Source of the DNA: Bacillus sp. PK3_68
GTDB lineage: Bacteria; Bacillota; Bacilli; Bacillales; Domibacillaceae
DNA: 64,000 nucleotides
Direction: 5' to 3'
Assembly (NCBI RefSeq): GCF_003600835.1
Contig: NZ_NQYC01000001.1
Location: 2,560,001 to 2,624,000, forward strand
A model generated the notes under the pieces. The model made no database searches and had not been told where the DNA came from. It worked only from the letters and a program-made list of their open reading frames with translations. The translations under genes were made by a program, and so were the position numbers. Below, in pieces: positions 35,620 through 45,750 of the stretch (its first letter is position 1; each line of letters starts with the position of its first letter).

Positions 35620-35887
35620 ATCTACTCCTTTTTATTTTTATATCAAAAAATAACCGCCATTGTTCAATTATTCTCATCACGTCATCTTAAATAACTTTTA
35701 TATAGTACCATACAATTTTTGTATAACTGGTAGATTATTTTAAGAATTGAAAAATAGGTAAAATAGACGGAGACAGATTCATGATTCAACTCTTCCCTGT
35801 CAGAATTAGCAGCTACTATAGCCATTAGTTTACAACCTAATAATGAAATTTAATAAAGGAAAGAAAATATTTCCTACGTATTTTTTC

Positions 35888-35916
35888 AAAAAAAAGAGAG
35901 AGAAGTTCTCTCCCCG
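35888..35916 (-). terminator. Probable terminator after the GAF/PAS kinase
   Basis: On the minus strand GGAGAG and CTCTCTC flank a short AACTT loop and are followed by T8. The stem is short but the tail is strong. Confidence 0.55.
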
Positions 35917-35928
35917 TTTAACATATAG

Positions 35929-38016
35929 TTACTGATTGCTTAAATGAAATTTAATAAAAAATGTCGTGCCTTCCGGTCCTGTTTGAGTTTCAATCTTTGC
36001 ATGATGTCGAGCGGCAATAGCATAACACACCCCTAAACCTAAACCAGTTCCATTATCCTTTGTAGTGAAAAATGGGGTACCTAGCTTCTCTAATATTTCC
36101 GGCTCGATCCCTGTTCCTTGATCTTGTACAGTAAGAACCACATTGTCGTTTCCTTCTTTATAGGTTTTAATAGTAAGCGTTTGCCCTTCACTCATTGCTT
36201 CTAGTCCATTCCGATATAGATTGATTAATAACTGGCGTATTTCATTGCGATTTAAAAGTAGCTCTGGAATAGGTGTCGTATGAATTTTAATAATTTTGTT
36301 TTGGCTGAACGCATCCACTTTAATCAAGGGAGTCATATCATGAATAAGAGCATTTAAATCCTGCATCTGCAAATCAGAGGTCCTCGTATTGCCCATGGAA
36401 AGAAACTCCGTGATAATAGAATTTGCACGGTCCAGCTCTTCAATCATTAAATTAAAATAATGATTGTATTGATCAAAACGATCCTCTTTCTTTAATAATT
36501 GTAAAAACCCGCGGACAGTTGTCATTGGATTCCTAATTTCATGGCTGATGCCTGCCGCCATTTGTCCTATTAAATCCAAGCTCGACAATCGCTTTAATTC
36601 CTTCTCATATTTCTTTTTGTCAGTTACATTTTTAAAGAGGCAACAGAGACCGTCGTCATAAGGATAAGCGACTATCTCATGCCAATAATCTTCATAGACT
36701 GAAGGCGTTTCAAACTGTATGGATATCTGCTCTGACAGTACCCGATGAAACTCCTTATACATCGTTGTTCCAATTACCTCCGGGTATATCTCCCAGATGT
36801 TTTTTCCTATTACATCTTCTATTGTTTTATTTTTTGGAAGAAACTGATGTTTGTTTATATAAGTAAATTTCCATTCTTTATCTAAGGTGAAAAATCCATC
36901 CGTGATGCCTTCAATGATACTTGTCACTTTCTTATTGGCCGTAGCCAATTCTCTTGTTCGTTCTTCCACTATATATTCAAGTTGATTCATATATTGCAAG
37001 TTTAAAAATGCTGGAACCGTCGCATCAACAATTGATTGCGCTATTCGAATTTGGGAATCACAGTAATAGTGGCCTTTCTCCTTTAGATTGACGACAGCTA
37101 TTACGCCAAGCACTTCTCCCATTGAAATAAATGGGATCATAAGCAGGTTCTCAATATGAAGATGGCTACAACTGTCATGATCCATTCTTTCATCTGCACA
37201 AACATCCGGTATAAAAACAGCATTTTTCGCCTTAATAACCTCTTGAATAATAGCTTCGTAGTTTAAACTCATTTGAATATTTTGATACTCTGCTTCTGTC
37301 CAATCGCTCTCTTTGCTTAGCCTTACAGATTTTATTACCTTCTTATCCAACGGACCTAGAAGGCATGCAGCTATATGGTGGCTACCTAATACCTTCCCTA
37401 AATAGGAAAAGCATGTATCGAGACTTTCCTGCACAGAGGAGCACATCGGTAACTCACGTGTAATATCTAGTAATAACTGCTTTTCGGTAATCAGATTTTC
37501 TTTTTGCATAAGGTTGTTCGCATTTTGAATAGCAACAGCAGCCATATTTACATAGGCTTCCACACTTTGAATTTCAGCTTCCGTTAAATTCATTGGAATG
37601 CCATAATCAAATAAAAAAACAAGGCCAAATAGCTCTTGCTCGTACGAGATGGGCAGTACTAGTAAGGATTTAATTTTAAAGGCGTTGATAACTGCTGGAT
37701 CTGGCCTTGAATCCTTTGATGTATGAGGTATATAAATAGGTTTCTTCGTTTCAATTACCTCTTTGGCTAATAAGTCTTTTTTCGGATCAATGATCTGTTT
37801 ATCAATCGTTATTCCAGCTATAAAATCAGGCTTCCCTACAAATCCTTTAAATGTTCCATCTTGCTGCGGCAAATAAATACCTACAGCATCACACTGAACA
37901 ATTTCTTCAGATATGGCCTTTGTTACATGTTCAAGCACTTCCCGTAATTCTAACTTTGTATTGATAATCTTTGTTATATTTGCAAGCCGAGAATATCTCG
38001 TCTGTTCTACTCCCAT
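35929..38016 (-). CDS. Soluble GAF-GAF-PAS histidine kinase
   Basis: A 695-residue cytoplasmic kinase. Two GAF-like domains cover about residues 15-180 and 195-350, a PAS domain follows a coiled coil at about 375-490 (DGFFTLDKEWKFTYINK), then the His box AAGISHEIRNPMTTVRGFLQLLKKEDRF and HATPase with NLYRNGLEAM, DQGTGI and GTGLGLGVCYAIA. The ATG at 38016 with GGGGATC is preferred. The His box matches the Spo0F-directed sporulation kinases. No regulator gene is adjacent. The ligands of the GAF domains are unknown. Confidence 0.88.
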   Translation of the reverse strand: MGVEQTRYSRLANITKIINTKLELREVLEHVTKAISEEIVQCDAVGIYLPQQDGTFKGFVGKPDFIAGITIDKQIIDPKKDLLAKEVIETKKPIYIPHTSKDSRPDPAVINAFKIKSLLVLPISYEQELFGLVFLFDYGIPMNLTEAEIQSVEAYVNMAAVAIQNANNLMQKENLITEKQLLLDITRELPMCSSVQESLDTCFSYLGKVLGSHHIAACLLGPLDKKVIKSVRLSKESDWTEAEYQNIQMSLNYEAIIQEVIKAKNAVFIPDVCADERMDHDSCSHLHIENLLMIPFISMGEVLGVIAVVNLKEKGHYYCDSQIRIAQSIVDATVPAFLNLQYMNQLEYIVEERTRELATANKKVTSIIEGITDGFFTLDKEWKFTYINKHQFLPKNKTIEDVIGKNIWEIYPEVIGTTMYKEFHRVLSEQISIQFETPSVYEDYWHEIVAYPYDDGLCCLFKNVTDKKKYEKELKRLSSLDLIGQMAAGISHEIRNPMTTVRGFLQLLKKEDRFDQYNHYFNLMIEELDRANSIITEFLSMGNTRTSDLQMQDLNALIHDMTPLIKVDAFSQNKIIKIHTTPIPELLLNRNEIRQLLINLYRNGLEAMSEGQTLTIKTYKEGNDNVVLTVQDQGTGIEPEILEKLGTPFFTTKDNGTGLGLGVCYAIAARHHAKIETQTGPEGTTFFIKFHLSNQ

Positions 38017-38082
38017 TTGCCGATCCCCAATCGTAGAGATAATAAAATAAACCTTATTACATAAACAAGGCCTGCATAGCAC

Positions 38083-38392
38083 TGTTTTGCTTTATTTATG
38101 AATATTTTATTACTTCTTATTGTACAGAGGTTCCATTAAATTTAATATAGGCAATAAAGAAAATAATACCAACCTGTAAGAAACATAAGGATATTTTCTT
38201 AAAAGCAACCAATTACACGGACGAGCCATAAATAAATTATACCTGAATAAGTAAGACCCCTAGATACCAATTACCTCTAAATACCCTCAAAAATTACAAA
38301 TTATTGATTTTTTTACTATTTGTCCTTCCTGAATAAAACAATATACATGTTCCCTTTTTATTTCAAATACCATATTGGAATCTAAAAACTTT
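38083..38392. other. Non-coding stretch upstream of the kinase gene
   Basis: AT-rich, with no supported gene; it should contain the kinase promoter. A short open frame on the minus strand overlaps the SelO terminator and is dismissed. Confidence 0.5.
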
Positions 38393-38436
38393 AAAAAGCA
38401 AACGAATGCTGTCAAAAGAAAGACAGCATTCGCTTG
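38393..38436 (-). terminator. Intrinsic terminator after selO
   Basis: On the minus strand CAAGCGAATGCTGTC pairs with GACAGCATTCGTTTG (one G-T), followed by CTTTTT, 8 bp after the selO stop. Confidence 0.85.
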
Positions 38437-38443
38437 CGCCATA

Positions 38444-39910
38444 TCAGGTACCACAATAGGTTCGGTAAGGATGGGAAGTGGGTGCAGCTGGCGTACAGTA
38501 ATCCTCATACTTATTAGAATATGCGTACGGATTGGAAAGCGCGTCTAGAAGCCTGTGCATGACGCTGTCATCTCCTTCTTCCACAGCTGCAGCTAGCGCC
38601 TCTTCTACCCTGTGATTCCTTGGAATGAGCGCAGGGTTGCTTTCACGCATCAGCTGATTGGAAGCATCTTTCGACTCCTTTTGTCTGCCTCGCCTCTCTT
38701 TCCAACGTTCATGCCACTTATTAAATTCAGAAGTGGCGAATAGCTCTTGATCCTTCAGACTGTTAAGGGTTAAAGCTCTAAAAGTATTCGTATAGTCGGC
38801 ATGGTGTTGTTCCATCATATGAAGAAGATCTTTAATTAAGGCTTCATCCTCCGCTTCTTCATTCACTAACCCAAGCTTGGCTCTCATTCCTGCAAACCAA
38901 TAAGAGTGATATAACTTGGTGAAATGAGAGATTTCCTTTTGAGCTAATTCAACCGCTTTTTCCTCCTCCTCATGCAGCAGTGGCAATAAAGCTTCTGCAA
39001 AGCGCGCAAGGTTCCACCCGCCAATGTATGGCTGATTTCCGTAGGCATAGCGGCCTTGAAGGTCGATGGAGCTAAATACAGTCGCCGGGTCATAGGTATC
39101 CATAAAAGCGCAAGGACCATAATCAATCGTTTCTCCGCTGATAGTCATATTGTCGGTATTCATTACGCCGTGAATAAATCCAACAAGCTGCCATTTAGCA
39201 ATTAGTTCTGCTTGACGCCTAATCACTTCTTGAAGCAGAGACAAATATTGCTCTCCATCCCTTTCAATGTCTGGGAAATGCCGGCGTAATGCATAATCTG
39301 CCAATGTTTGAAGATCTTCTGCTTTTCCCCAATTCGCTACATACTGAAAAGTACCAACACGCAGGTGGCTGGCAGCCACTCGAGTGAGAATAGCGCCCGG
39401 AAGCTCGGTTTCGCGAAATACAGGCTCACCCGTTGTGACCACGGCTAAACTGCGGGTAGTAGGAATACGAAGCGCATGCATGGCTTCACTGATAATATAC
39501 TCGCGAAGCATCGGCCCAAGAGATGCACGGCCATCCCCGCCACGAGAAAACGGTGTTCTGCCAGAGCCCTTAAGCTGAATGTCAACCCGCTCTCCTTGTG
39601 GAGTCACCTGCTCGCCCAGCAGTACCGCTCGCCCGTCCCCTAGCATGGTAAAGTTTCCGAATTGATGCCCCGCGTATGCTTGAGCAAGAGGAGAAGCCTC
39701 CTCGGGAATTTTGTTTCCAGCAAGCACGGCTATGCCCTCCTTGCTTTTCAATCCCTGTGCGCTCAAACCTAAATGCTCCGCCAATCGGTCATTAAAAACC
39801 ACCAGCTCCGGTGAGGGCACAGGGGTCGGATTAGTATGGGAGAAAAAGAAGTTTGGCAGACGGGCATAACTATTGTCCGTGTTCCATCCTATACTCTTAC
39901 TTTTTGTCAT
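38444..39910 (-). CDS. selO: SelO/YdiU protein adenylyltransferase
   Basis: A 488-residue pseudokinase that transfers AMP to protein Ser, Thr or Tyr. It has [30 protein letters not shown], the RTRxxA-like PTTRSLAVV, and the metal-binding HGVMNTDNM and DYGPCAFMD. The tail YRTYCGT keeps a Cys near the end, the position of selenocysteine in animal SelO and of the redox Cys in E. coli YdiU. The ATG has AAAGGAGAAG. It stands alone between terminators and probably serves oxidative-stress adaptation. Confidence 0.95.
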   Translation of the reverse strand: MTKSKSIGWNTDNSYARLPNFFFSHTNPTPVPSPELVVFNDRLAEHLGLSAQGLKSKEGIAVLAGNKIPEEASPLAQAYAGHQFGNFTMLGDGRAVLLGEQVTPQGERVDIQLKGSGRTPFSRGGDGRASLGPMLREYIISEAMHALRIPTTRSLAVVTTGEPVFRETELPGAILTRVAASHLRVGTFQYVANWGKAEDLQTLADYALRRHFPDIERDGEQYLSLLQEVIRRQAELIAKWQLVGFIHGVMNTDNMTISGETIDYGPCAFMDTYDPATVFSSIDLQGRYAYGNQPYIGGWNLARFAEALLPLLHEEEEKAVELAQKEISHFTKLYHSYWFAGMRAKLGLVNEEAEDEALIKDLLHMMEQHHADYTNTFRALTLNSLKDQELFATSEFNKWHERWKERRGRQKESKDASNQLMRESNPALIPRNHRVEEALAAAVEEGDDSVMHRLLDALSNPYAYSNKYEDYCTPAAPTSHPYRTYCGT

Positions 39911-40102
39911 AGCTTCTCCTTTCTTTTTATAAATGTTTTTTGTATATGCAAGAAATGATTTTAACGATCTACACTCATAAAAATACGATGCAGTCTCTTT
40001 TTAATGTCTACTTCTACCAATTTATTATACCCTTTCCACAGCTCAATGACGCTTCTTAAATAAAGTTGCTGTCTCTACTATAAAGGCTATGGTATAACCG
40101 GT

Positions 40103-40250
40103 TGTTGATTTCCGCTGCAGGCGGACGCTTTCCAAGAGCGGTCCGTAAGCCGACTCTTTACATGCGCTCTTATGGGGTCTTATCAGGACTCGCTTTTCTC
40201 CCTAGAGTCAACGCTATCGCTACAATCAACTATTGAAAAAACCACATTTC
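40103..40250. repeat. Dispersed non-coding repeat, copy B
   Basis: The fuller copy of the element at 30961-31100. It starts GATTTCCGCTGCAGGCGGAC, includes GCGGTCCGTAAGCC and CAGGACTCGCTTTTC, and ends with TACAATCAACTATTGAAAAA. It occupies the gap between selO and the permease. Confidence 0.7.
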
Positions 40251-40266
40251 TCTTAAACAGAGCCAA

Positions 40267-40302
40267 ATAAAAAGAAGCAGCTTTAGATCGCCGCTTCTTT
40301 TC
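40267..40302 (-). terminator. Intrinsic terminator after the amino-acid permease
   Basis: On the minus strand AAAAGAAGC pairs with GCTTCTTTT, with an inner GC/GC pair, followed by TATTT. Confidence 0.75.
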
Positions 40303-40339
40303 CACCTGTCTACCTCAAATTATTTTACCTTTTGTTACC

Positions 40340-41730
40340 TTATCCCTTAGTCACTTCATCATCTGTTTGTCCTTCTACAGGAACACGCTTGCCTATTCGA
40401 AAAGCATAAAAGCTAACTGTGATCACGGCAAGAAAAACAACACCGACAATCAGCGATATGCGCGTATCATCGTTGAACCACATACCGATTAATACCATGA
40501 TTAAGAAAGCAATGGTTAGATAATTCGATACCGGGGCAAACGGCATTTTAAATGGATGTTTCTCCATTTCTGCCCCTTTCATTCTTCTGAATGAAATTTG
40601 GCTAATCAAAATGATAAACCACGGAACCATGCCGGGAAGTACACTGGCACTATATACATAGACAAATAAATTTTCCGGGGCAAGATAACTTAAAATAACA
40701 CCGACGGCCAAACCAACGAGTACGCCAAGCGTACCGATTAAAGGAACGCCATTTTTGGACAGCTTCGTAAAGAACTTAGGAGCCTGGCCATTCACTCCTA
40801 ATGTGTAAAGCATGCGGCCTGCGCTGTAAATACCGCTATTACAGCCAGACATAGCCGCCGTGATAACGACAAAATTAATCAGTGCAGCCGCAGCCGTAAT
40901 GCCGACCTTTGCAAAAGTGGCAACGAACGGGCTGCCAATAGAATTCAATTGATCCCAAGGATAAACTGTGACAATGATAAAAATCGCACCGATATAAAAA
41001 ATTAAAATACGCCAAATAATACTTTGAATAGCTTTTGTTAATGTTTTCTTTGGATCTTTTGCTTCGCCAGCCGTAATTCCAATCAACTCGACACCCTGAT
41101 AAGCTGCTACAACGAGTGAAAGAGCAAAGAAAAAGCCTGACCAGCCACCTGCAAAGAAACCACCGTGTGTCCAAAGATTAGACAACCCCAGAGCACCCCC
41201 GCCATTGCCAATACCGAAGAAAATAAGTCCAAATCCCGCCACAATCATTAAAACAATAGTGACAATTTTAATCATTGCAAACCAAAATTCGAACTCCCCA
41301 AACGATTTAACAGAAATTAAATTGGCTGCACCAAGAATAATCATAGCAATCATACCCGGGATCCAAGCTGGCAGGTTGGGAAACCAATACTGCATGTATG
41401 CTCCAACCGCAATAATTTCTGACATTCCGACAATCACCCATTGAAACCAGTTGCTCCAGGCAGTGATATATCCGGCGAGCGGATGAATATATTTATAGCC
41501 AAACGTTGCAAAGGAACCTGTACTTGGCTCTACATACAACATTTCTCCCATTGCACGCATGATAAAAATATAAAAACTCCCGAAATGGCATAAGCCAGCA
41601 TAACAGACGGGCCTGTCCATTGAATCGTGCTTGCCGACCCCATAAATAAACCGACACCAATCGTTCCACCTAAAGCAATCATCTGAATGTGACGCGACTC
41701 CAGGCCTCTCTTCAATTCTTTATTTGCCAC
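40340..41730 (-). pseudogene. Amino-acid permease (APC family), frameshifted
   Basis: A 12-helix carrier of about 464 residues. The start is a GTG at 41730 with GAGGAGG eight bases upstream; it encodes [20 protein letters not shown], typical of AapA/CycA-type permeases, with [12 protein letters not shown]. The frame breaks in helix 2; one base missing from the A5 run at 41564-41568 restores [18 protein letters not shown]. The rest is complete to the hydrophilic tail. The family takes up neutral amino acids such as alanine, glycine or D-serine. It is monocistronic. Confidence 0.87.
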
Positions 41731-42296
41731 TTTTATTTCCTCCTCTTCTACTCCAACAATAGCCGAAATGTTAAGCGGCATACTCTACGCTTTTATTTAA
41801 CATCAAAGGAACCCATCCAGCGTCACTTCTTATCTACCCTTGAGTATTTCCTTGCTTCTTTTTAGTGTTCCCGCCATTCGAAAGAATGGCCATCTTCCCT
41901 TTTGTAATCAACACTAGCAACTTTCTTATTCTATCATAATATTTTTTCAGAAAAATACAACTGTCTTTCTCAGAAAAACACATGTTAATCAATGTAAACA
42001 AAGTTAATATCTTTTAATTACAAAAATAATAATTATATTCTGATAACTATAACTAAAAGCCAGTTGCGTGTTATAAAATGGAAGCAGCCAAGAAAAGAAT
42101 TTTCCCTTGGCTGGATTCATTACTCCAATAAGCTTTCTATACGCTTGCCTTCAGTATAAGTCAACTCTCACATTTCTAGGCAATTGCCATATATTGTTTT
42201 GAGGCAAAGTATCATAAATCCCCCCCTATCAACAGCAAACATTTATATGTTAATACTTAGATGAATAAAATCTAATATTGTAATGGAGGCGTAAGG
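41731..42296. other. Intergenic stretch between two divergent genes
   Basis: It should hold both promoters. One hairpin (CAGCCAAG and CTTGGCTG, about 42092-42116) is visible without a clear T tail. Two near-copies of TTTTCTGAGAAA lie at about 41945-41980 on the minus strand and could be a regulator site. No gene is supported. Confidence 0.45.
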
Positions 42297-42791
42297 ATGG
42301 TCAATTTCAAAGCCTATCAAGGGACTATTACATCGATTAGTGATCTGATAACTGGTCAAAATGATATAGGAGCAGGTTGTTATAAACTGCTATCTGCAGA
42401 CAATGGATCTGGATCTATCGTTAATTTTGTTGCTTCGCCTGCCACTTACTTTGTAGACCATGCGATGGTAGCTGTAGGAGATAAAGTTACAGGCTATTAT
42501 GATGCAAATGCACCTGCCCCTCTTATTTTCCCGCCGCAATTTCAAGCGCTTGTCATGGCAAAATTTAATCCGCTTCAGAATGTAAAAGTAGACTATTTTA
42601 ACAGTCAGTTAGAGAGCAGCGACGGCCAATTAAAATTAAATCTCTCGCCCTTTACCCAAATCGTTTTAACCAACGGCCAGGCTTTTTCCAACAATCCAGC
42701 AAATCGTAATCTCATTGCTATCTATGGCCCTAGCACAAAAAGCATTCCAGCTCAAACGACCCCCTACAAAATTGTCGTTTTATGCTTTTAA
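42297..42791 (+). CDS. Conserved protein of unknown function
   Basis: A 164-residue soluble protein that begins MVNFKAYQGTITSISDL and ends GPSTKSIPAQTTPYKIVVLC. It has no signal peptide or membrane helix and is rich in beta-forming residues, with NPANRNLIAIYG and PAPLIFPPQFQALV segments that I recall from conserved hypothetical proteins of spore-forming Firmicutes. A small beta-barrel is likely. The ATG has AATGGAGGCG. It is monocistronic, ending at the terminator at 42842-42890. Function unknown. Confidence 0.75.
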   Translation: MVNFKAYQGTITSISDLITGQNDIGAGCYKLLSADNGSGSIVNFVASPATYFVDHAMVAVGDKVTGYYDANAPAPLIFPPQFQALVMAKFNPLQNVKVDYFNSQLESSDGQLKLNLSPFTQIVLTNGQAFSNNPANRNLIAIYGPSTKSIPAQTTPYKIVVLCF

Positions 42792-42841
42792 TTTTTATTA
42801 CCTATAGGCCACTACTTACCAAAAATGACTTAAAATCCTAT

Positions 42842-42890
42842 AAGAAAGCGCCTGAATCCCTTTGCCTCGGGAAACAGGCGCTTTCTTTTT
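42842..42890 (+). terminator. Intrinsic terminator
   Basis: AAGAAAGCGCCTG pairs perfectly with CAGGCGCTTTCTT and is followed by T5. It ends the unknown gene at 42297-42791. Confidence 0.9.
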
Positions 42891-43059
42891 ACATCTCTTA
42901 TTCTTTCTAGAAGTACATTTAATGTATTTTTTTACTTTTACACCATCTATCCCCTCTATCTGGAGAGCGTTTGCTTGCTGCACGCTGTCTTCCCATAAAT
43001 AAAATAATTTTTTACAGCTACTTTGAACCGCTATTCTTTCATTTAAGATACACCTTACT

Positions 43060-43082
43060 ATGATGGGGGTATGCCCCATCAT
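43060..43082. other. Inverted repeat after the Crp-family gene
   Basis: ATGATGGGG and CCCCATCAT flank five bases, 8 bp beyond the regulator stop. No T tail follows, so termination is uncertain. Confidence 0.4.
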
Positions 43083-43089
43083 ACGCTCA

Positions 43090-43761
43090 CTATTTATTCC
43101 TCAGCACCTCTGCGAGTTCATATAGCGAGTGATACTGCCGAATGCGATAATGCCGGCCTTCTTTTTGCAAATAGTCTTTATCGCAAAATTGGGCAAGCAC
43201 ATGTAATAAATGTCGATAAGAGACGCCTAAAAAATCACAAACCGTTACGTGTTTTTCCTTATAAACCCCTTCATCAGCGGTTTGTAAAATAAAATCCGCC
43301 AGCCGGTTTTCAAGCGGGAAAGCAAGGCTTTGTGAGTACTTTGCGGCCATTTGCGTGGCTTTCACACTTAAAAACCTCGTTAACTCACGAAGAAATGTGA
43401 CATCTTCCAGCATCTGGGCACGGCAGCGATATAAAGGAATGGCAAAGCAAATGGTCTTGGTAGAGGTCTGAATCCCTTTTGTGTAGTAAACCTCATGTAG
43501 TAACTCCATTTCCCCGATATAATCATTGGTATTGATAAAATTTATTAAGGAAACTTTCCCATTTTGATGGGTCACATAAATTTTTGCTTTTCCTTCTACA
43601 ACATAAAACAAGAAATCTGGCCTTGTTCCCTCTTGAATGATCCATTCATCACGTTGATATTCCTGTACTTCGATAAACTCTTCAATCGGAAAAGAAAATA
43701 AATGAGCAATAGAGTGTTCGTTCAAATAGCACTGTCTTTTTTTATTCTTATAAACTTTCAT
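43090..43761 (-). CDS. Crp/Fnr-family regulator (YeiL-like)
   Basis: A 223-residue regulator. The cyclic-nucleotide-binding fold runs to about residue 125 (GEMELLHEV matches the conserved Gly-Glu turn, but the cAMP-binding Arg-Ser is absent), followed by a long dimer helix and a winged helix (VCDFLGVSYRHLLHVLAQF). It resembles E. coli YeiL in order and in its N-terminal NEHSIAHLFSFPIEEF. The ATG has GAGGTGAC. It is divergent from an MFS carrier, separated by 81 bp that contain a perfect 22-bp palindrome, so it probably controls that carrier and itself. Confidence 0.85.
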   Translation of the reverse strand: MKVYKNKKRQCYLNEHSIAHLFSFPIEEFIEVQEYQRDEWIIQEGTRPDFLFYVVEGKAKIYVTHQNGKVSLINFINTNDYIGEMELLHEVYYTKGIQTSTKTICFAIPLYRCRAQMLEDVTFLRELTRFLSVKATQMAAKYSQSLAFPLENRLADFILQTADEGVYKEKHVTVCDFLGVSYRHLLHVLAQFCDKDYLQKEGRHYRIRQYHSLYELAEVLRNK

Positions 43762-43774
43762 TAGTCACCTCAAG

Positions 43775-43796
43775 AAATATGAGATATCTCATATTT
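43775..43796. promoter_or_regulatory. Perfect 22-bp palindromic operator
   Basis: AAATATGAGAT followed by its exact reverse complement lies between the divergent Crp-family and MFS genes, 14 bp before the regulator start. It is the obvious site for the Crp-family protein. Confidence 0.7.
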
Positions 43797-43842
43797 TTGT
43801 CTGCACCTCCATGATATCATGCAAATAATGGGAGGATAAAAA

Positions 43843-45015
43843 ATGAATACACAACGCTGGATGAGCAAACAATTCTTTAGTTTTTTTATGACATGGGGGA
43901 TTTTTCTCCCCTATTGGACAGGATGGATGATTCATACAAAAGGGATTACGGTTTCCGAGGCTAGTTTGATTATGAGTTTAGGCTTGGTCGCCAGAGGGCT
44001 TGCTACACTGGTTGTATTTCCCTATTTATCAGGAAAATTCAGCAGCAAAACTTTATTAAACGGAATGGCGATTGGGACGCTTATTTCGCTCCTATGCTAT
44101 ATTCCGGCAAGTTCTTTTGCCAGCCTGCTTGTGGTGACATTGCTTCTGCACTTTTTTTATCCAAGTTTGATGCCGGCTTTAGACAGCATTGCTGGCTTCC
44201 TGGCACAAAATAAACAATTAAAGCATTATGGAAAAAGCCGTTCATGGGGATCGATCGGGTTTGTCGTAGCCGGAATGATCTTAACCGTCTTTACAGGCGC
44301 GCTTGGAGATAAAGTTATTTTATGGGCGCTGTTGCTCGGTACAGTCATCTTCGCAGGCTTGGGTATCATGCGTGCCCCTGCTGTCTTATCAGAGAAACCG
44401 ACGGCGGAGCAAACAAACACCGGAGGGATGCTGCAACTATTTCGCATTAAACACTTTGGTCTAGTGCTTGCCATCGTGGTTTTACTGCAGGCAGCACATG
44501 CTTCTTATTACAGCTACGGCTATATTTTTTTACAAGATATCCATGCACCTAAATACTTAATTGGCGTCATTATTAACATTGCTGTGATCGCAGAAATCAT
44601 TTTCTTTTCCATCGCCGATCGAAGTTTTCATAAATTTTCCGTCGGCTCCTTGCTAGCGCTAGCCGCACTTGGTTCATCTATACGCTGGATATTGGTATTC
44701 GCTTTTCCAAACGTGATCGTTTTCTGTATCGCACAAACGCTGCATGCTTGTTCCTTTGCAATGGGCCATTATGCCTTTATGAAATATTTAATCAAACATA
44801 TTCCACAGGCGCAGATTCCGAAAGCCCAAGGCATGTATTCAGCGTTAGCCCTTAGCTGGAGCACAGCTATATTCACCATTTTCGGCGGTTATTTATACGA
44901 AATTGAGCCAAGATACGCCTTTATTGGGATGATTGTGTGCAGCGTTCCATCTATGTTGTTGGCGCTTGTTTACCGAAGATTGGGACATAAAAAGGACGTT
45001 TCCGTTTCTGTTTAA
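43843..45015 (+). CDS. MFS transporter (HcaT/3-phenylpropionate-type)
   Basis: A 390-residue 12-helix carrier. The start FFSFFMTWGIFLPYWTGWMI and MSLGLVARGLATLVVFPYLSG fit the MFS_1-like group that includes E. coli HcaT and nucleoside carriers. The inner repeat reads HYGKSRSWGSIGFVVAG, the usual RxWGSxG of this group. The ATG has GGGAGGAT. The substrate is unknown; pairing with a YeiL-like regulator hints at a nucleoside or aromatic acid. It ends at the terminator at 45115-45160. Confidence 0.85.
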   Translation: MNTQRWMSKQFFSFFMTWGIFLPYWTGWMIHTKGITVSEASLIMSLGLVARGLATLVVFPYLSGKFSSKTLLNGMAIGTLISLLCYIPASSFASLLVVTLLLHFFYPSLMPALDSIAGFLAQNKQLKHYGKSRSWGSIGFVVAGMILTVFTGALGDKVILWALLLGTVIFAGLGIMRAPAVLSEKPTAEQTNTGGMLQLFRIKHFGLVLAIVVLLQAAHASYYSYGYIFLQDIHAPKYLIGVIINIAVIAEIIFFSIADRSFHKFSVGSLLALAALGSSIRWILVFAFPNVIVFCIAQTLHACSFAMGHYAFMKYLIKHIPQAQIPKAQGMYSALALSWSTAIFTIFGGYLYEIEPRYAFIGMIVCSVPSMLLALVYRRLGHKKDVSVSV

Positions 45016-45114
45016 TTTGTTAGAGTTTATGAAGGGTAGTACACCACTCCTAACCACTGTAGAGGTCTTTACTTATTTTAACGGTGGCAGTATTTCGCGT
45101 CTGCATCAAGATAG

Positions 45115-45160
45115 AAGAAAGGAGGCCTGTCCATAATGGGTAAGCCTCCTTTCTTTATTT
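45115..45160 (+). terminator. Intrinsic terminator after the MFS gene
   Basis: GAAAGGAGGC pairs with GCCTCCTTTC around a 17-base loop, followed by TTTATTTTA. Confidence 0.75.
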
Positions 45161-45302
45161 TATGAAATGAGCTGCTATTCTGATTTGAACAACTCAATAG
45201 TCAAAGAGAGTATTATATTTATTCCTCTTTGGGTAAAGTAAATGAGGATCAAGCAAAGAGAAACTATAGGCAGAATTCCAAAAATGAATGGAGGAATTTA
45301 TA

Positions 45303-45725
45303 ATGGCAAATCCGCTATTTACATCAACTGTCACAGCAGTGGGAGGACGAGAAGGAAAAGTAGAATCTCCCGATGGCGTCATCAAATTAGACTTGGCCAT
45401 GCCGGGAACACCAAGAGCCAAACAGCTTTCTCAGGCAACCAATCCAGAACAGCTTTTTGCAGCTGGATATTCCGCTTGTTTTGACAGCGCCCTGCAATTA
45501 ATTGCGAAAAAAGAACGCGTCACCTTTCAATCAGAAGTAACGGCAAACGTGAGTTTATTAAAAGACGAATCCGACCAAGGGTTTAAATTAGCCGTAACTC
45601 TTCAAGTAAAAGGCAGTGGAATCGACAGAGAACAGCTTGAAGAACTGGCTCACAAGGCTCATGCATTCTGCCCTTATTCAAAAGCAACTCGCGGGAATAT
45701 CGATGTTACACTAGAAATTATATAA
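45303..45725 (+). CDS. ohr: Organic hydroperoxide resistance protein (Ohr/OsmC)
   Basis: A 140-residue thiol peroxidase. The two reactive cysteines are in GYSACFDSALQLIA and HAFCPYSKATRGN, both typical of Ohr rather than OsmC. It reduces organic hydroperoxides. The ATG at 45303 with GGAGGAA is chosen over one at 45288 that overlaps that site. No OhrR regulator is adjacent, which is unusual since ohr and ohrR are normally neighbours. Single gene with a strong terminator. Confidence 0.95.
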   Translation: MANPLFTSTVTAVGGREGKVESPDGVIKLDLAMPGTPRAKQLSQATNPEQLFAAGYSACFDSALQLIAKKERVTFQSEVTANVSLLKDESDQGFKLAVTLQVKGSGIDREQLEELAHKAHAFCPYSKATRGNIDVTLEII

Positions 45726-45750
45726 ATGCCTTTCGTAACTTTATTTCTAA

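Noticed and set aside
38287-38508. Open frame of 73 codons on the minus strand
   Set aside because: It crosses the selO terminator and the selO coding end in another frame.
42816-43082. Open frame of 88 codons on the minus strand
   Set aside because: It runs through the terminator at 42842-42890 and the inverted repeat at 43060-43082 and has no ribosome binding site.
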